DNA of 34,361 nucleotides, taken from the NCBI GenBank assembly GCA_003223555.1, contig QHVM01000087.1, forward strand, positions 113,710 through 148,070, written 5' to 3'. Below, one piece after another: positions 7,034-14,807 of the stretch. Made by a program: the position numbers and the translations under genes. Origin of the DNA: Acidobacteriota bacterium. Its GTDB lineage: Bacteria; Acidobacteriota; Vicinamibacteria; Fen-336. Position 1 is the first letter of the stretch. The number at the start of each line of letters is the position of its first letter. The notes under the pieces were generated by a model that did not search any database, was not told where the DNA came from, and saw nothing but the letters and a program-made list of their open reading frames with translations.

Positions 7034-8275
7034 CTGGCGCAGATCGGACCGTTCGCCGGCGTGCGATACCACGTGAGCGATGCCGGGCTCGCCCGCGTCC
7101 TCGCGCCGCCCTACGACGTCATCTCGCCCTCCTACCAGGAGGCGCTCTACGCGCGCGACCCGCGCAACGTCGTTCGCATCGTCCTCAACCGGAGCCCCGG
7201 GGAAGCGGCCTACGAGGAGGCCGGCGCGACCTACCGGCGCTGGCTGGCCGAAGGCGTGCTCGCGCCCGATCCGGAGCCCTCGCTGTACCTGCTGGAGCAA
7301 TCCTTCACCGTGGAGGGACGGCCACTCGTCCGACGAGGCCTCATCGCCCGCTTCCGGGCCGAGGATGCCGTCACCCGGCGCATCCTGCCCCACGAGCAGA
7401 CGCGGAAGGTCGCCCGGGAAGACCGCTGGCGGGTCCTCCTCGCCACGCGCGCGAACTTCAGCCCGATCTTCCTGATGTTCCCCGACGAGCAGGGCCGGTT
7501 CGCCTCGCTCGCCGCCGCGGCGACCGTCGCGGCTCCCGATTGTGCCTTCGCCGACGACGGGGCCGTCGCGCACCGGCTGTGGCGGATCGCCGACCCGGCG
7601 GCGATCGCGGCCTTCACCGAGGCGCTGGCGCGGCCGACCGCCTACATCGCCGACGGCCACCACCGCTACGCCACCGCGCTGCGGTACCGCGACGAGAACG
7701 GGCCCGAGGGGGCGTGGACGCTCGGCTACTTCACACCCATCGAGTCCCCGGGCCTGGTGGTCCTGCCCTATCACCGCATCCTGAGCGAAGGGCCGGCCCT
7801 CGAAGCGGCGCGGCAAGCTCTCGAAGGCCGCTTCCTCCTGAACCCGGCGGCGGGCGTGCGGGAAGCGGCGCGACAGGCCGGCCAATCCACGATGTCCCAC
7901 GCCTTCGGCCTCGCGGAGCCGGGGGCGGGCGCGCTGGTGGCCGAGGCGACGCCGGAGACCGAGGACCTGCTGCCGCCCGAGACGCCGCCCAGCCTGCGCG
8001 CCCTCGACCCCTACTTCCTCCACCAGGCGGTGCTGCCGAAGCTGCTCGCGATCAACGACGCGGCCATCCGCTACGTCCATTCGCTGGCGGAGGCCGAAGA
8101 GGCGGTGGCCGCCCGGGCCTGCCGCCTCGCCCTCCTCCTGCGCGCGACTCCGCCGAGGCAGATCATGGCGGTGGCGGAGGCGGGGGAATCGATGCCCGCC
8201 AAGAGCACGTTCTTCCATCCCAAGCTGCCGTCGGGCCTCGTCATCCATCCTCTTGTTGGAGCTGGGGGGTGCTAG
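7034..8275 (+). CDS. DUF1015 family protein, probable CTG start
   Basis: The family is recognisable from APPYDVIS near the N-terminus, RRILPHEQT and IADGHHRYATALRYR in the centre, and a C-terminal segment ending PKLPSGLVIHPL. Its function is not established; the DGHHRY signature recalls ParB/SerK-like active sites, but that is only resemblance. The first ATG/GTG-type start (GTG 7061) would remove the conserved opening of the family. The codons before it read LAQIGPFAGVRYHV, which aligns with the usual family start, and GGAGG at 7024-7028 sits five bases before a CTG at 7034. CTG 7034 is therefore the best start, giving 413 residues. The last residues and the stop codon are formed by palindromic element R2, with the TAG in its hairpin loop. 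Confidence 0.85.
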   Translation: MAQIGPFAGVRYHVSDAGLARVLAPPYDVISPSYQEALYARDPRNVVRIVLNRSPGEAAYEEAGATYRRWLAEGVLAPDPEPSLYLLEQSFTVEGRPLVRRGLIARFRAEDAVTRRILPHEQTRKVAREDRWRVLLATRANFSPIFLMFPDEQGRFASLAAAATVAAPDCAFADDGAVAHRLWRIADPAAIAAFTEALARPTAYIADGHHRYATALRYRDENGPEGAWTLGYFTPIESPGLVVLPYHRILSEGPALEAARQALEGRFLLNPAAGVREAARQAGQSTMSHAFGLAEPGAGALVAEATPETEDLLPPETPPSLRALDPYFLHQAVLPKLLAINDAAIRYVHSLAEAEEAVAARACRLALLLRATPPRQIMAVAEAGESMPAKSTFFHPKLPSGLVIHPLVGAGGC

Positions 8276-8317
8276 CGGCGCACCCCCCAGACCTCGCTCC
8301 GGCGAAGTGAATTCGCC
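8262..8317 (+). repeat. Composite palindromic element R2 at the 3' end of the DUF1015 gene
   Basis: Hairpin A: CTGGGGGGTGC (8262-8272), loop TAGCGGC (8273-8279), GCACCCCCCAG (8280-8290), a perfect 11-bp stem. Hairpin B: GGCGAA (8301-8306), loop GTGAA, TTCGCC (8312-8317). The A-then-B order follows the direction of the upstream gene. Element R3 has the same loop in A and matching stem lengths with compensatory changes. Confidence 0.8.
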
Positions 8318-8378
8318 TGCGCTCGCGGCTTTTGCGGGCGCCCCGGGCCTCGGTGATCCTTCCCCGGGTAGCTTTCTC

Positions 8379-8396
8379 CCGGGCGCATCCGCCCGG
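8379..8396. terminator. GC-rich hairpin between convergent DUF1015 and GDPD genes
   Basis: CCGGGCG (8379-8385) pairs with CGCCCGG (8390-8396) around CATC. Nearer the GDPD stop, 8431-8449 contains a GGCGC/GCGCC pairing with CTAGCGCC, resembling the reverse complement of hairpin A of the palindromic family, possibly a decayed copy. There is no T-tract, so a terminator role is a guess. Confidence 0.3.
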
Positions 8397-8453
8397 CCCG
8401 TTTCATCGCCGGACGCGCTTGGGCTCCCGCGGCGCTAGGGGCGGCGCCGTTCG

Positions 8454-9200
8454 CTACTCTTCTTCGCGGATCGCTTCGAGCAGCACGCCCGGGCGGTTGG
8501 ACGCCACGCCGTAGAGGTCGAACCGGGCGAGGCGGCGCAGCTCCTCGGGGTCGTCCACGACCCAGGTCGCCATCTTCAGCCCGGCTTCCCGCGTCCGGTC
8601 GCGCAGCTCGTCCGAGAGCATCCGCCTCTCGGGCATGACCAGCTCGCTCGCCACCTCCCGCGCCCCGGCCAGCACCTCGCCGGGCTCCGCCCGGTTGAAC
8701 AGGTGCCCCCGCACGATCTCCGGCGCGAGCTTGCGGCAGCGCAGCAGAGCCCGGCGGGAGAACGAGATGAGCGCCACGTCCTTCTCCATGCCCGCCTTGC
8801 GAACCGCCTCGATCGAACGGGCCTCGATGCCGCTCTCGGCATCCTCGGTCACCGAGTCGGGCTTGATCTCGACCATCACCCGCGCCCGGTCCTTCATGAG
8901 CGCCAGCGCCTCGCCCAGGGTGGGGACGCGCTCGCCGCGATGGACCGAGCCGAAGCGCGCCGGATAGCCGGCCGAGAAGGCCCGGATCTGGGCGAGGTCG
9001 AGCTGCGCCACCCGGCCGCGGCCGTCGGTCGTGCGCTCGACGGCCGGGTCGTGGATCACCACCACCTGGCCGTCGCGCGTGAGCTGCACGTCGAACTCGA
9101 CGAGGTCCGCCCCCACCTCCAGCGCGCCCGCGAAGGCGGCCAGGGTGTTCTCGGGGAGGTGCGCCGAGTCGCCGCGGTGGGCGATGATGAGGGGGGGCAT
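8454..9200 (-). CDS. Glycerophosphodiester phosphodiesterase family protein
   Basis: A 248-residue TIM-barrel GDPD enzyme without a signal peptide. The catalytic signature is complete: His8-Arg9 and Glu17 in AHRGDSAHLPENTLAAF, metal ligands Glu35 and Asp37 in VEFDVQLTRDG, and His50 in VVIHDP. VMVEIKPD in the middle and TWVVDDPEELRRL near the end are also typical. The family hydrolyses glycerophosphodiesters to glycerol-3-phosphate and an alcohol, feeding phospholipid turnover. The gene starts 15 bases after the stop of the HD-GYP gene with no Shine-Dalgarno and is probably last in that operon. It converges with the DUF1015 gene. Confidence 0.92.
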   Translation of the reverse strand: MPPLIIAHRGDSAHLPENTLAAFAGALEVGADLVEFDVQLTRDGQVVVIHDPAVERTTDGRGRVAQLDLAQIRAFSAGYPARFGSVHRGERVPTLGEALALMKDRARVMVEIKPDSVTEDAESGIEARSIEAVRKAGMEKDVALISFSRRALLRCRKLAPEIVRGHLFNRAEPGEVLAGAREVASELVMPERRMLSDELRDRTREAGLKMATWVVDDPEELRRLARFDLYGVASNRPGVLLEAIREEE

Positions 9201-9215
9201 CGAGAAGGGGACCGG

Positions 9216-11166
9216 TCAGCGCGCCAGCTCGGCCGGTGCTCCCGCCCGGGGCAGCGTCTTCTCGTACACCTTCGCCGCCACGAAGACGTCGAGGAGCTGG
9301 GTGTCGAGCTTGCCTGTCCGGGCCTCGTCCCGCAGGATGTCGAGGGCCCTCTCGACCGGGACCGACTTCTTGTACGGCCGGTCCCACGCGACCAGGGCGT
9401 CGAAGATGTCGGAGATCGTCATCATGCGGGACTGGATGGGGATGTCGCCCGCGGCCAGCTTGCGCGGATACCCGGTGCCGTCCATCTTCTCGTGGTGCGC
9501 GTAGGCGATCTCGGGGACGCGCCGGAACTCACCCGTCCACGGGATCTCGGAGAGGAAGCGGAAGGTGTGGGTCACGTGGCTCTCGATCTCGCGCCGCTCC
9601 TTCTCGGAGAGGCTGCCCTTCCGGATCGAGAGGGCCGACAGCTCGTTGGGGCTCAGGAAGGGCTGCCGGTTCCCCTCGCCGTCGGTGTAGGTGCGGTTGG
9701 GCAGGTCCATGAGGGCGCGGAAGCTCTCCTCCTCGAGGATGGTCGGCTCGTTGGCCTGGAGGATCATGCCCAGGATCTGGTCGATGTCCTCCTGGCCCTT
9801 CTCGTGCGCCCGGTCCATCTGGGTCAGCAGCTCGGGCGAGGCGTGGCCGGCGGTGAGCTGCTCGAGCTTGGCCCGCAGGTGCTCGGCCTCCATGGTGCGC
9901 TTGATGTAGGCGAAGCGCTGGCGGAGCAGCAGCAGCTCGCCCACGTAGAGCTTCTTGCCCTTGATGAGGACCTTCTCCCGCACCCCGACCTTCCCGAAGT
10001 CGTGGAGCAGGCTGGCGTACTTGATCTCCTGGAGCTGGTCACGGGTGAAGCTCACGTCGCGGAAGGGAGGCGCCTCGAGCGCGTCCACCTTCTCGGCCAG
10101 GCCGACGGTGAGGATGGCGACGCGGCCGGAATGGCCCGAGGTGGTCGGGTCCCGGCTCTCGATGGCCGTCACCGAGGCGCGCACGAAGGAGTCGAAGAGG
10201 TTGCGGATGTCCTGGATCAGGCGGGTGTTCTCGAACGCCACCGCGGCCTGGCTGGCCAGCGAGTTGACGAGCTCCTCGTCCACGGATGTGAACGGCACCA
10301 CCGCCTCGTCCACGAGCGCCACCGGGCGCAGGACGGTCTTGGCGTCGCGCTTCTTGTTGATGAGCTGCACCACGCCGATGACCGTCCCCTGATGGTCGCG
10401 CATCGGCACCACCAGCATCGACTTCGTCCGGTACCCGGAACGCTGGTCCCAGGAGCGGCTGATCGTGAACGGGGTGCCGGACGGGAGCTGGTAGGCGTCG
10501 GCCAGGTTCACGATCCGGCCCGAGAGGGCCACGTAGCCCGCGATCGACGATTCGTCGAGGGGCACGGTGCGCTGCTCGAAGGCCACCGGCACGGAGTCGT
10601 TCTGGGCGAGCTCGAACCGCAGGCGGTCCTCGGTGTGGGAGTCCTGCTCCTTGGCGCGCACGACGAGGTACAGCGTGCCCGCGTCGGAGGCGGTGATGGC
10701 CCGGCTCTTGGCCAGGATCAGCTCCAACAGCTTGCTGATGTCCCGCTGCGCGGAGAGCGCCACGCCGATGCTGTTCAGCTCGTGGAGGTCCTGGCTCTTG
10801 CGGGCCACCGCCTCGTCGAGCTGCTGGATGACGCGGCGGCTGTTGAAGGTGTCGAGCGCGCGGTCCAGGCACAGCCGCAGGCGGGGGATGGTCACGGGCT
10901 TCACCAGCAGGTCGTCGACGAAGGGGTAGCGCCGCAACACCTCGTCCGATTCGTCGACACCGGCCACCACCACGAGCAACCCAGTCGGCGACCGCGGCCC
11001 GCTCCGCGTCGAGGTGGGAGGCGTCGGCCAGGACCAGGATGGAGCCCTTGCCGTGCAGCTCGGCCTTCAGCTCGGAGAGGGTCGCGACCTCCTCGGTGCT
11101 GATGCCCGGAGGCAGCTCTCCCGCGACGATTTCCCGCGTCTTGCCCCAGACGAGGATGCTGGACAT
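9216..11166 (-). CDS. Receiver-like, GAF and HD-GYP domain protein, interrupted by a one-base frameshift
   Basis: Start to stop is 1951 bases, one more than a multiple of three. The first frame (ATG 11166) encodes a receiver-like start (MSSILVWGKTREIVAGELPP, then GSILVLADASHLD). Near 10975-10990 the sense continues in the next frame with LLVVVAGVDESDE and FVDDLLVKPV, the end of a receiver-like fold. Then come a helical linker, a GAF domain (LHELNSIGVALSAQRD to AFENTRL) and an HD-GYP domain. HDFGK is encoded at 9990-10004 and HHEKMDGTGYP near 9464-9497, so the cyclic-di-GMP phosphodiesterase motifs are intact. About 165 residues separate the two motifs against roughly 60 in typical HD-GYP domains; the extra piece is helical and charged. 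The frameshift may be a sequencing error or real. The GDPD gene follows 15 bases later. Confidence 0.82.
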
Positions 11167-11181
11167 GGCCGGGCGCCGCTC

Positions 11182-11190
11182 AGGGTAGCA
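11182..11190 (-). promoter_or_regulatory. Extended -10 candidate before the HD-GYP gene
   Basis: TGC-TACCCT on the minus strand lies in the 27-base gap after the HAD gene, 15 bases before the ATG. It could give the HD-GYP gene its own promoter within the gene run. Confidence 0.35.
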
Positions 11191-11193
11191 CAG

Positions 11194-11859
11194 TCAGACC
11201 GGCTCGGGCGCGGCCAGCCGGCCCGGCAGCTCCCGCAGGTCGTCGATGAGCAGGTCGGGAGGCGCTGCGTGCAGGCTCGCCGGGTCCAGGCCGTAAGTGA
11301 CTCCCACCGTGCGGACTCCGGCCGCCCGGCCGGTGCGGACGTCGATGGCCGAATCCCCCACGATGACCGCCGCCCCGGGGGCGACCGCGGCCCGGTCGAG
11401 GAGCAGTCGCAGCCCGCTGGGGTCGGGTTTGCGGGTCGGCACGTCGCCCGCGCCGCAGATCCACGCGAAGCGGCCGGCCACCCCCAGGCCGGAGAGGATC
11501 CGGCGGCTCATGCCTCCCGGCTTGTTGGTGAGGACGGCCAGTGTGCGATCGCCCAGCGCGTCGAGCGCCTCCGCGACGCCGGGATAGAGCGTGGTCGTGT
11601 CGAGCAGGCGCGAGGAGTAGCAGTCCAGGAAGACCGGCCGCACGGCATCGGTCGACAGCGCGACGCCGGTGGCGGCCACGGCGCGGGACACCAGCATGCC
11701 GGCCCCCTCGCCGATGAACGTGCGGACCGTGTCCAGGGGGACCGGCGCCGTCCCGGGGGCGAGGCGCTGGAGGGCCTCGTTGACGGCGGCGCCGAGGTCG
11801 CGGGCGGAGTCGATGAGCGTGCCGTCGAGGTCGAAGACGACGAGCTCGGTCCGGCTCAC
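11194..11859 (-). CDS. gph: HAD-superfamily phosphatase, phosphoglycolate phosphatase-like
   Basis: A 221-residue HAD hydrolase. Motif I is VFDLDGTLIDSA with nucleophile Asp10 and acid/base Asp12. Motif II is the Thr in AVLTNKPGG, motif III the Lys in PTRKPDP, and motif IV is VIVGDSAIDV. The cap region and the TNKPGG and GDSAIDVRTGRAAG wording fit Gph-type 2-phosphoglycolate phosphatases, although HAD substrate calls from sequence alone are soft. The GTG start overlaps the stop of the upstream DUF309-like gene as GTGA, so the pair is translationally coupled. Confidence 0.85.
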   Translation of the reverse strand: MSRTELVVFDLDGTLIDSARDLGAAVNEALQRLAPGTAPVPLDTVRTFIGEGAGMLVSRAVAATGVALSTDAVRPVFLDCYSSRLLDTTTLYPGVAEALDALGDRTLAVLTNKPGGMSRRILSGLGVAGRFAWICGAGDVPTRKPDPSGLRLLLDRAAVAPGAAVIVGDSAIDVRTGRAAGVRTVGVTYGLDPASLHAAPPDLLIDDLRELPGRLAAPEPV

Positions 11860-12224
11860 TCCGGCAGGATGCGCAGGCGGGGCATGCGCGTCGGGGCCAC
11901 GTCGGCCTTGCGGCCGGCCCGGACCTCGCGCAGCTCGACGAGCACGCGGCGGAAGTCCTCGCGCAGCGCCTCGACGTTGAGGCCCCGGAAGCGGGGCATG
12001 AAGTCGTCCAGCTTGCGCAGGGAAGCGGCCACCATCTGCTCCGCGTCCTGGACGTCGCCGTCGCTCAGCTGGAGGAGCGCCTCGGCCAGGTTGTTGAGCA
12101 GCGTGTAGAACTGGCGCTCGGAGGCGGCGCGGGTGGTGGAGGTGAGCGACTCCAGCGCGTCCTGGAAGTCCGAGAAGCGGCCGTCGTTGAACAGATCCAC
12201 CACCTCCCGGATCTTCTCGTCCAC
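11856..12224 (-). CDS. DUF309-like small helical protein
   Basis: A 122-residue, largely helical, acidic protein with no membrane segment. The layout LFNDGRFSDFQDALESL, then a helix ending in LLQLSDGDVQDAE, then LRKLDDFMPRFRGLNVEAL resembles DUF309. The usual HEVLE-type motif of that family is replaced by QDALE, so it is a divergent member at best, and its function is unknown. Start: GTG six bases after a TGT-TAGCAT extended -10, with no Shine-Dalgarno, suggesting a leaderless transcript. It leads a run with the HAD phosphatase (4-base overlap) and then the HD-GYP and GDPD genes. Confidence 0.65.
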   Translation of the reverse strand: MDEKIREVVDLFNDGRFSDFQDALESLTSTTRAASERQFYTLLNNLAEALLQLSDGDVQDAEQMVAASLRKLDDFMPRFRGLNVEALREDFRRVLVELREVRAGRKADVAPTRMPRLRILPE

Positions 12225-12230
12225 TCGCCC

Positions 12231-12239
12231 ATGCTAACA
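12231..12239 (-). promoter_or_regulatory. Extended -10 element of the DUF309-like gene
   Basis: TGT-TAGCAT on the minus strand ends 6 bases before the GTG at 12224, placing the expected transcription start at or next to the start codon. Confidence 0.5.
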
Positions 12240-12304
12240 CCCCGGAGTGCGCGCGCGGCTCACTTCGGGCAGGGCGCGAGGTCGTGCCCGCGCGCTCCGT
12301 CCTG

Positions 12305-12338
12305 ATCACCCGCGTCGTCGCCGGACGACGCGGGTGAT
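12305..12338. repeat. Perfect 15-bp inverted repeat downstream of the sulfatase-like gene
   Basis: ATCACCCGCGTCGTC (12305-12319) pairs without mismatch with GACGACGCGGGTGAT (12324-12338) around GCCG. It lies in the 245-base gap between the end of the sulfatase-like gene and the DUF309-like gene, both on the minus strand. There is no T-tract. It could be a factor-independent stem without U-run, a processing stem or an operator. Confidence 0.6.
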
Positions 12339-12410
12339 ATCGGGTCCACCAACGAGTCGCGCGCTCTGCACGACGCTCGCGCCCACCATTGCCGCCTCGG
12401 ACGCGCGCCG

Positions 12411-12446
12411 TTCTCCGCATCCTGTGCGCCTCTGCGCCCTCTGCGG
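12411..12446 (-). repeat. Degenerate 9-base tandem repeat (NCGCAGAGG type)
   Basis: Read on the minus strand, four consecutive 9-mers: CCGCAGAGG, GCGCAGAGG, CGCACAGGA, TGCGGAGAA. The period is exact and the first two units differ by one base. It lies just after the stop of the sulfatase-like gene. Similar GCAGAGG-type repeats recur in many environmental bacterial genomes. Confidence 0.6.
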
Positions 12447-12469
12447 CTCACTGCATTGAATCCGTTACG

Positions 12470-14683
12470 TCAGCGCTTCCCGCAGTTGATGTAGCCCAGG
12501 GCGCACAGCCGCTCGCGGGTCTCCTTGTCCATGGCCAGAACCTTGACACTGGGGGCCATGGTGAGCCAGAGCTGGAGGCCGGGTGGGTCGCCGCGGGGCG
12601 GGGCGAAGACGTTGTCGAAGCGCTCCTCGTCGCTGTCGCCCCGCGGCTCGATCTCGGGCAGGCGGAACGGCACCTCGGCGGGATGCTCCGCCTCCTCGGC
12701 GATCGCCACATCGGACGGCCGCAGCGGGCGGCCGTCGCGCGTGCCCTCGAGGTACACCGGCGCGCCCATCGGCCGGATGCCGAAGACCACCTCCCGCGGA
12801 CGGCCCGGACGGGGTCGCAGGGCGAGCGCGAGCTTGCGGCCGTTGCCCTGGATCTCGTATCGGTCGTCCGGCCCGAAGCCCCTGGGCTCCACGCCCTCGA
12901 TCCAGCCCCCGGTGCGCAGCTTCAGCACGTACTGGCCGCCGCCCTCCGCGCGCAGGTTGTGCCGGAAGGGATCGGCCACCATCGCCGCCTCTCCCGCCGC
13001 CTTCAGCTTCGACGCCCGGTCGCGGTTCTCCGCGAGACGGTTGTCCTTCTCCTTCGGGTCGCGTCCGAGATCGAAGTACAGCTCGTCCTCCTCGGGGCTG
13101 AAGCGCTGGACGTACTTGTCCCGGCTGGTGCGCATGCCGTGGGCCACGTAGCCGCGATGGCTGATCTCGGACACCGCGGGCGGCTCCGGGACGCCACCCG
13201 CCAACACCGGCTGCAGCGGGTGGCCGGCGATGACGGGTGGCGCGGGGACGGGCAGCCCCATCTCCTGCATCACGGTGGGCAGCACGTCGACCTCCTGCAC
13301 CTGCTGCTTCACGCGCGTGCCCGCTCCGCGCCCCCCGGGGAACTTCACGATGAGGGGGATGTGGATCAGCTCGTCGAAGACGGTCTTGCCGTGGGTGAAC
13401 TGGCCGTGGTCGAGGAACTCCTCGCCGTGGTCGCCCAGGAAGACCATGAGCGCGCGGTCGTAGAGACCCCGCCGCTTCAGCTCGGAGACGAAGCGGCCGA
13501 ACTCCCGGTCGCCGTACGCGATCTCGCCGTCGTACTGCGCGATGAGGCGGTCGAGGTCCAGCGGCTCCTTGTAGTCGCCGCGGGGGTCGACCGCGGGGTG
13601 GTCGGGAGTGGGGTGCGGCTCGTACTTCATGTTGAAGGGCGCGGGCGGCGTGTACGGCACGTGGGGGTCCATGGTGTGGACGTAGAGGAAGGTGGGGAAG
13701 CCGCGGCGCTCCTCGAGCCACGAGAGCGCGTCGTCCACGACCGGGGCCGCCTCCACGACCTTCGAGGGCCGGTTGCCCGCGCCGTGCATGCCCGCGAAGA
13801 GGTCGAAGCCCTGCTCGAAGTTCGACCCCGCCGAGTAGATCACCGAGTTCGCGATGACGGCCCCGGTGGCGAAGCCCTTGGCCTGGAGCATCTCGGCCAT
13901 CGTCACGTGGCCGGAGTCGAGCGTGTCGCGCAGCTGCACCGCACGGTGCTGGCCGGGCAGGAGCGACGTGAAGAGCGAAGCCACCGAGGGCTTCGTCCAC
14001 GACGCCTGGGCGATGGCGGTGTCGAAGACGACCGAATCGGCGGCGAACCGGCCCAGCTCGGGCGTGGTGTCGCGGCGGTAGCCGTAGGGCTGGGTGTGGT
14101 CGGCGCGGAGGGTGTCCACGAGATAGACGATCACGAGCGGCGCCTTCGCCGCGGGCGTGATCAGGGCCGGCGTGCCCCAGAAGGCCCGCCGCGGGTCGTC
14201 GTCCCGCTCGAAGCCGCGCGTTTCCAGGACCAGCTCCACGTCGCGTCCGGCGTAGCCCGAGAGGTCGACTTCCGCCGGCACCCACCGGCGGTGCTCCTTT
14301 CGCCGCAAGGGGTCGAGGAGCATCGTCCAGAGCGCCTGCTCCTTGCCGCGGCGGCGGAGCTTCACCGAGAACTCGACGCCGGGACGGTCGTGGCGCTCGG
14401 GCGGGATGCCGCAAGCGAGAGCGAGCCGCGCCCCCCGGGGCACGTCGAGGGTGAAGAGGAGCCTCCCGGGCGGAGACGCGGGCAGCGTCCGCCGGACGAC
14501 GTCGTTGATGCGGATCTGCTTGCCGGTCTGGCCCATCACCCAGCCGCGGTCGCGCCCGGCCACCGAGCCCTCGCTCATCCGCGCCGCCGCGACCTCGACC
14601 AGGTCGACCGGTGATCCGGCGGATCGGCACTGCGAGAGCACGGCGAGCAGGCCGGCGGCGGCGATCGACGCTTGCAATCGCAA
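12470..14683 (-). CDS. Sulfatase-like (alkaline phosphatase superfamily) hydrolase/transferase with Thr nucleophile
   Basis: About 737 residues if started at TTG 14683 (TTG 14677 is also possible); AGAGG lies upstream. A short hydrophobic leader (IAAAGLLAVLSQC) may be a signal or lipoprotein sequence. Residues about 70-155 form a beta-rich domain before the catalytic domain. The superfamily motifs are clear: IVYLVDTLRADH (metal Asp190), SWTKPSVASLFTS, MDPHVPY, LGDHGEEFLDHGQFTHG. Where true sulfatases carry Cys or Ser for formylglycine, this protein has Thr230, as in phosphoglycerol and phosphoethanolamine transferases. It may therefore be a phosphoryl-group transferase or phosphodiesterase rather than a sulfatase. 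A further beta-rich region follows the catalytic domain, ending LCALGYINC. It is divergent from a GT39 gene, consistent with envelope glycan work. Confidence 0.8.
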   Translation of the reverse strand: MRLQASIAAAGLLAVLSQCRSAGSPVDLVEVAAARMSEGSVAGRDRGWVMGQTGKQIRINDVVRRTLPASPPGRLLFTLDVPRGARLALACGIPPERHDRPGVEFSVKLRRRGKEQALWTMLLDPLRRKEHRRWVPAEVDLSGYAGRDVELVLETRGFERDDDPRRAFWGTPALITPAAKAPLVIVYLVDTLRADHTQPYGYRRDTTPELGRFAADSVVFDTAIAQASWTKPSVASLFTSLLPGQHRAVQLRDTLDSGHVTMAEMLQAKGFATGAVIANSVIYSAGSNFEQGFDLFAGMHGAGNRPSKVVEAAPVVDDALSWLEERRGFPTFLYVHTMDPHVPYTPPAPFNMKYEPHPTPDHPAVDPRGDYKEPLDLDRLIAQYDGEIAYGDREFGRFVSELKRRGLYDRALMVFLGDHGEEFLDHGQFTHGKTVFDELIHIPLIVKFPGGRGAGTRVKQQVQEVDVLPTVMQEMGLPVPAPPVIAGHPLQPVLAGGVPEPPAVSEISHRGYVAHGMRTSRDKYVQRFSPEEDELYFDLGRDPKEKDNRLAENRDRASKLKAAGEAAMVADPFRHNLRAEGGGQYVLKLRTGGWIEGVEPRGFGPDDRYEIQGNGRKLALALRPRPGRPREVVFGIRPMGAPVYLEGTRDGRPLRPSDVAIAEEAEHPAEVPFRLPEIEPRGDSDEERFDNVFAPPRGDPPGLQLWLTMAPSVKVLAMDKETRERLCALGYINCGKR

Positions 14684-14735
14684 GAAGAGAGCCTCTGCGG
14701 CCGCACCGCCCCGGCGGCGTCCGGCGCAAAGCGCC

Positions 14736-14800
14736 ACCGTAGCACGGGGCCGCGCGACGGACCAAACCACGGCGGGCCCTCCGAGGGGGCGTGCTATCCT
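14736..14800. promoter_or_regulatory. Divergent promoter region, sulfatase-like and GT39 genes
   Basis: Plus strand: TGC-TATCCT (14792-14800), 7 bases before GTG 14808 with no Shine-Dalgarno. Minus strand: TGC-TACGGT (14744-14736), 52 bases before TTG 14683. Just downstream of the minus box is the inverted repeat GGCGC-AAA-GCGCC (14723-14735), a possible operator. Confidence 0.45.
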
Positions 14801-14807
14801 GCCCGCG

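Noticed and set aside
12260-12451. 63-codon minus-strand frame between the sulfatase-like and DUF309-like genes
   Set aside because: It is made of the 9-base tandem repeat and the 15-bp inverted repeat and has no protein-like pattern.
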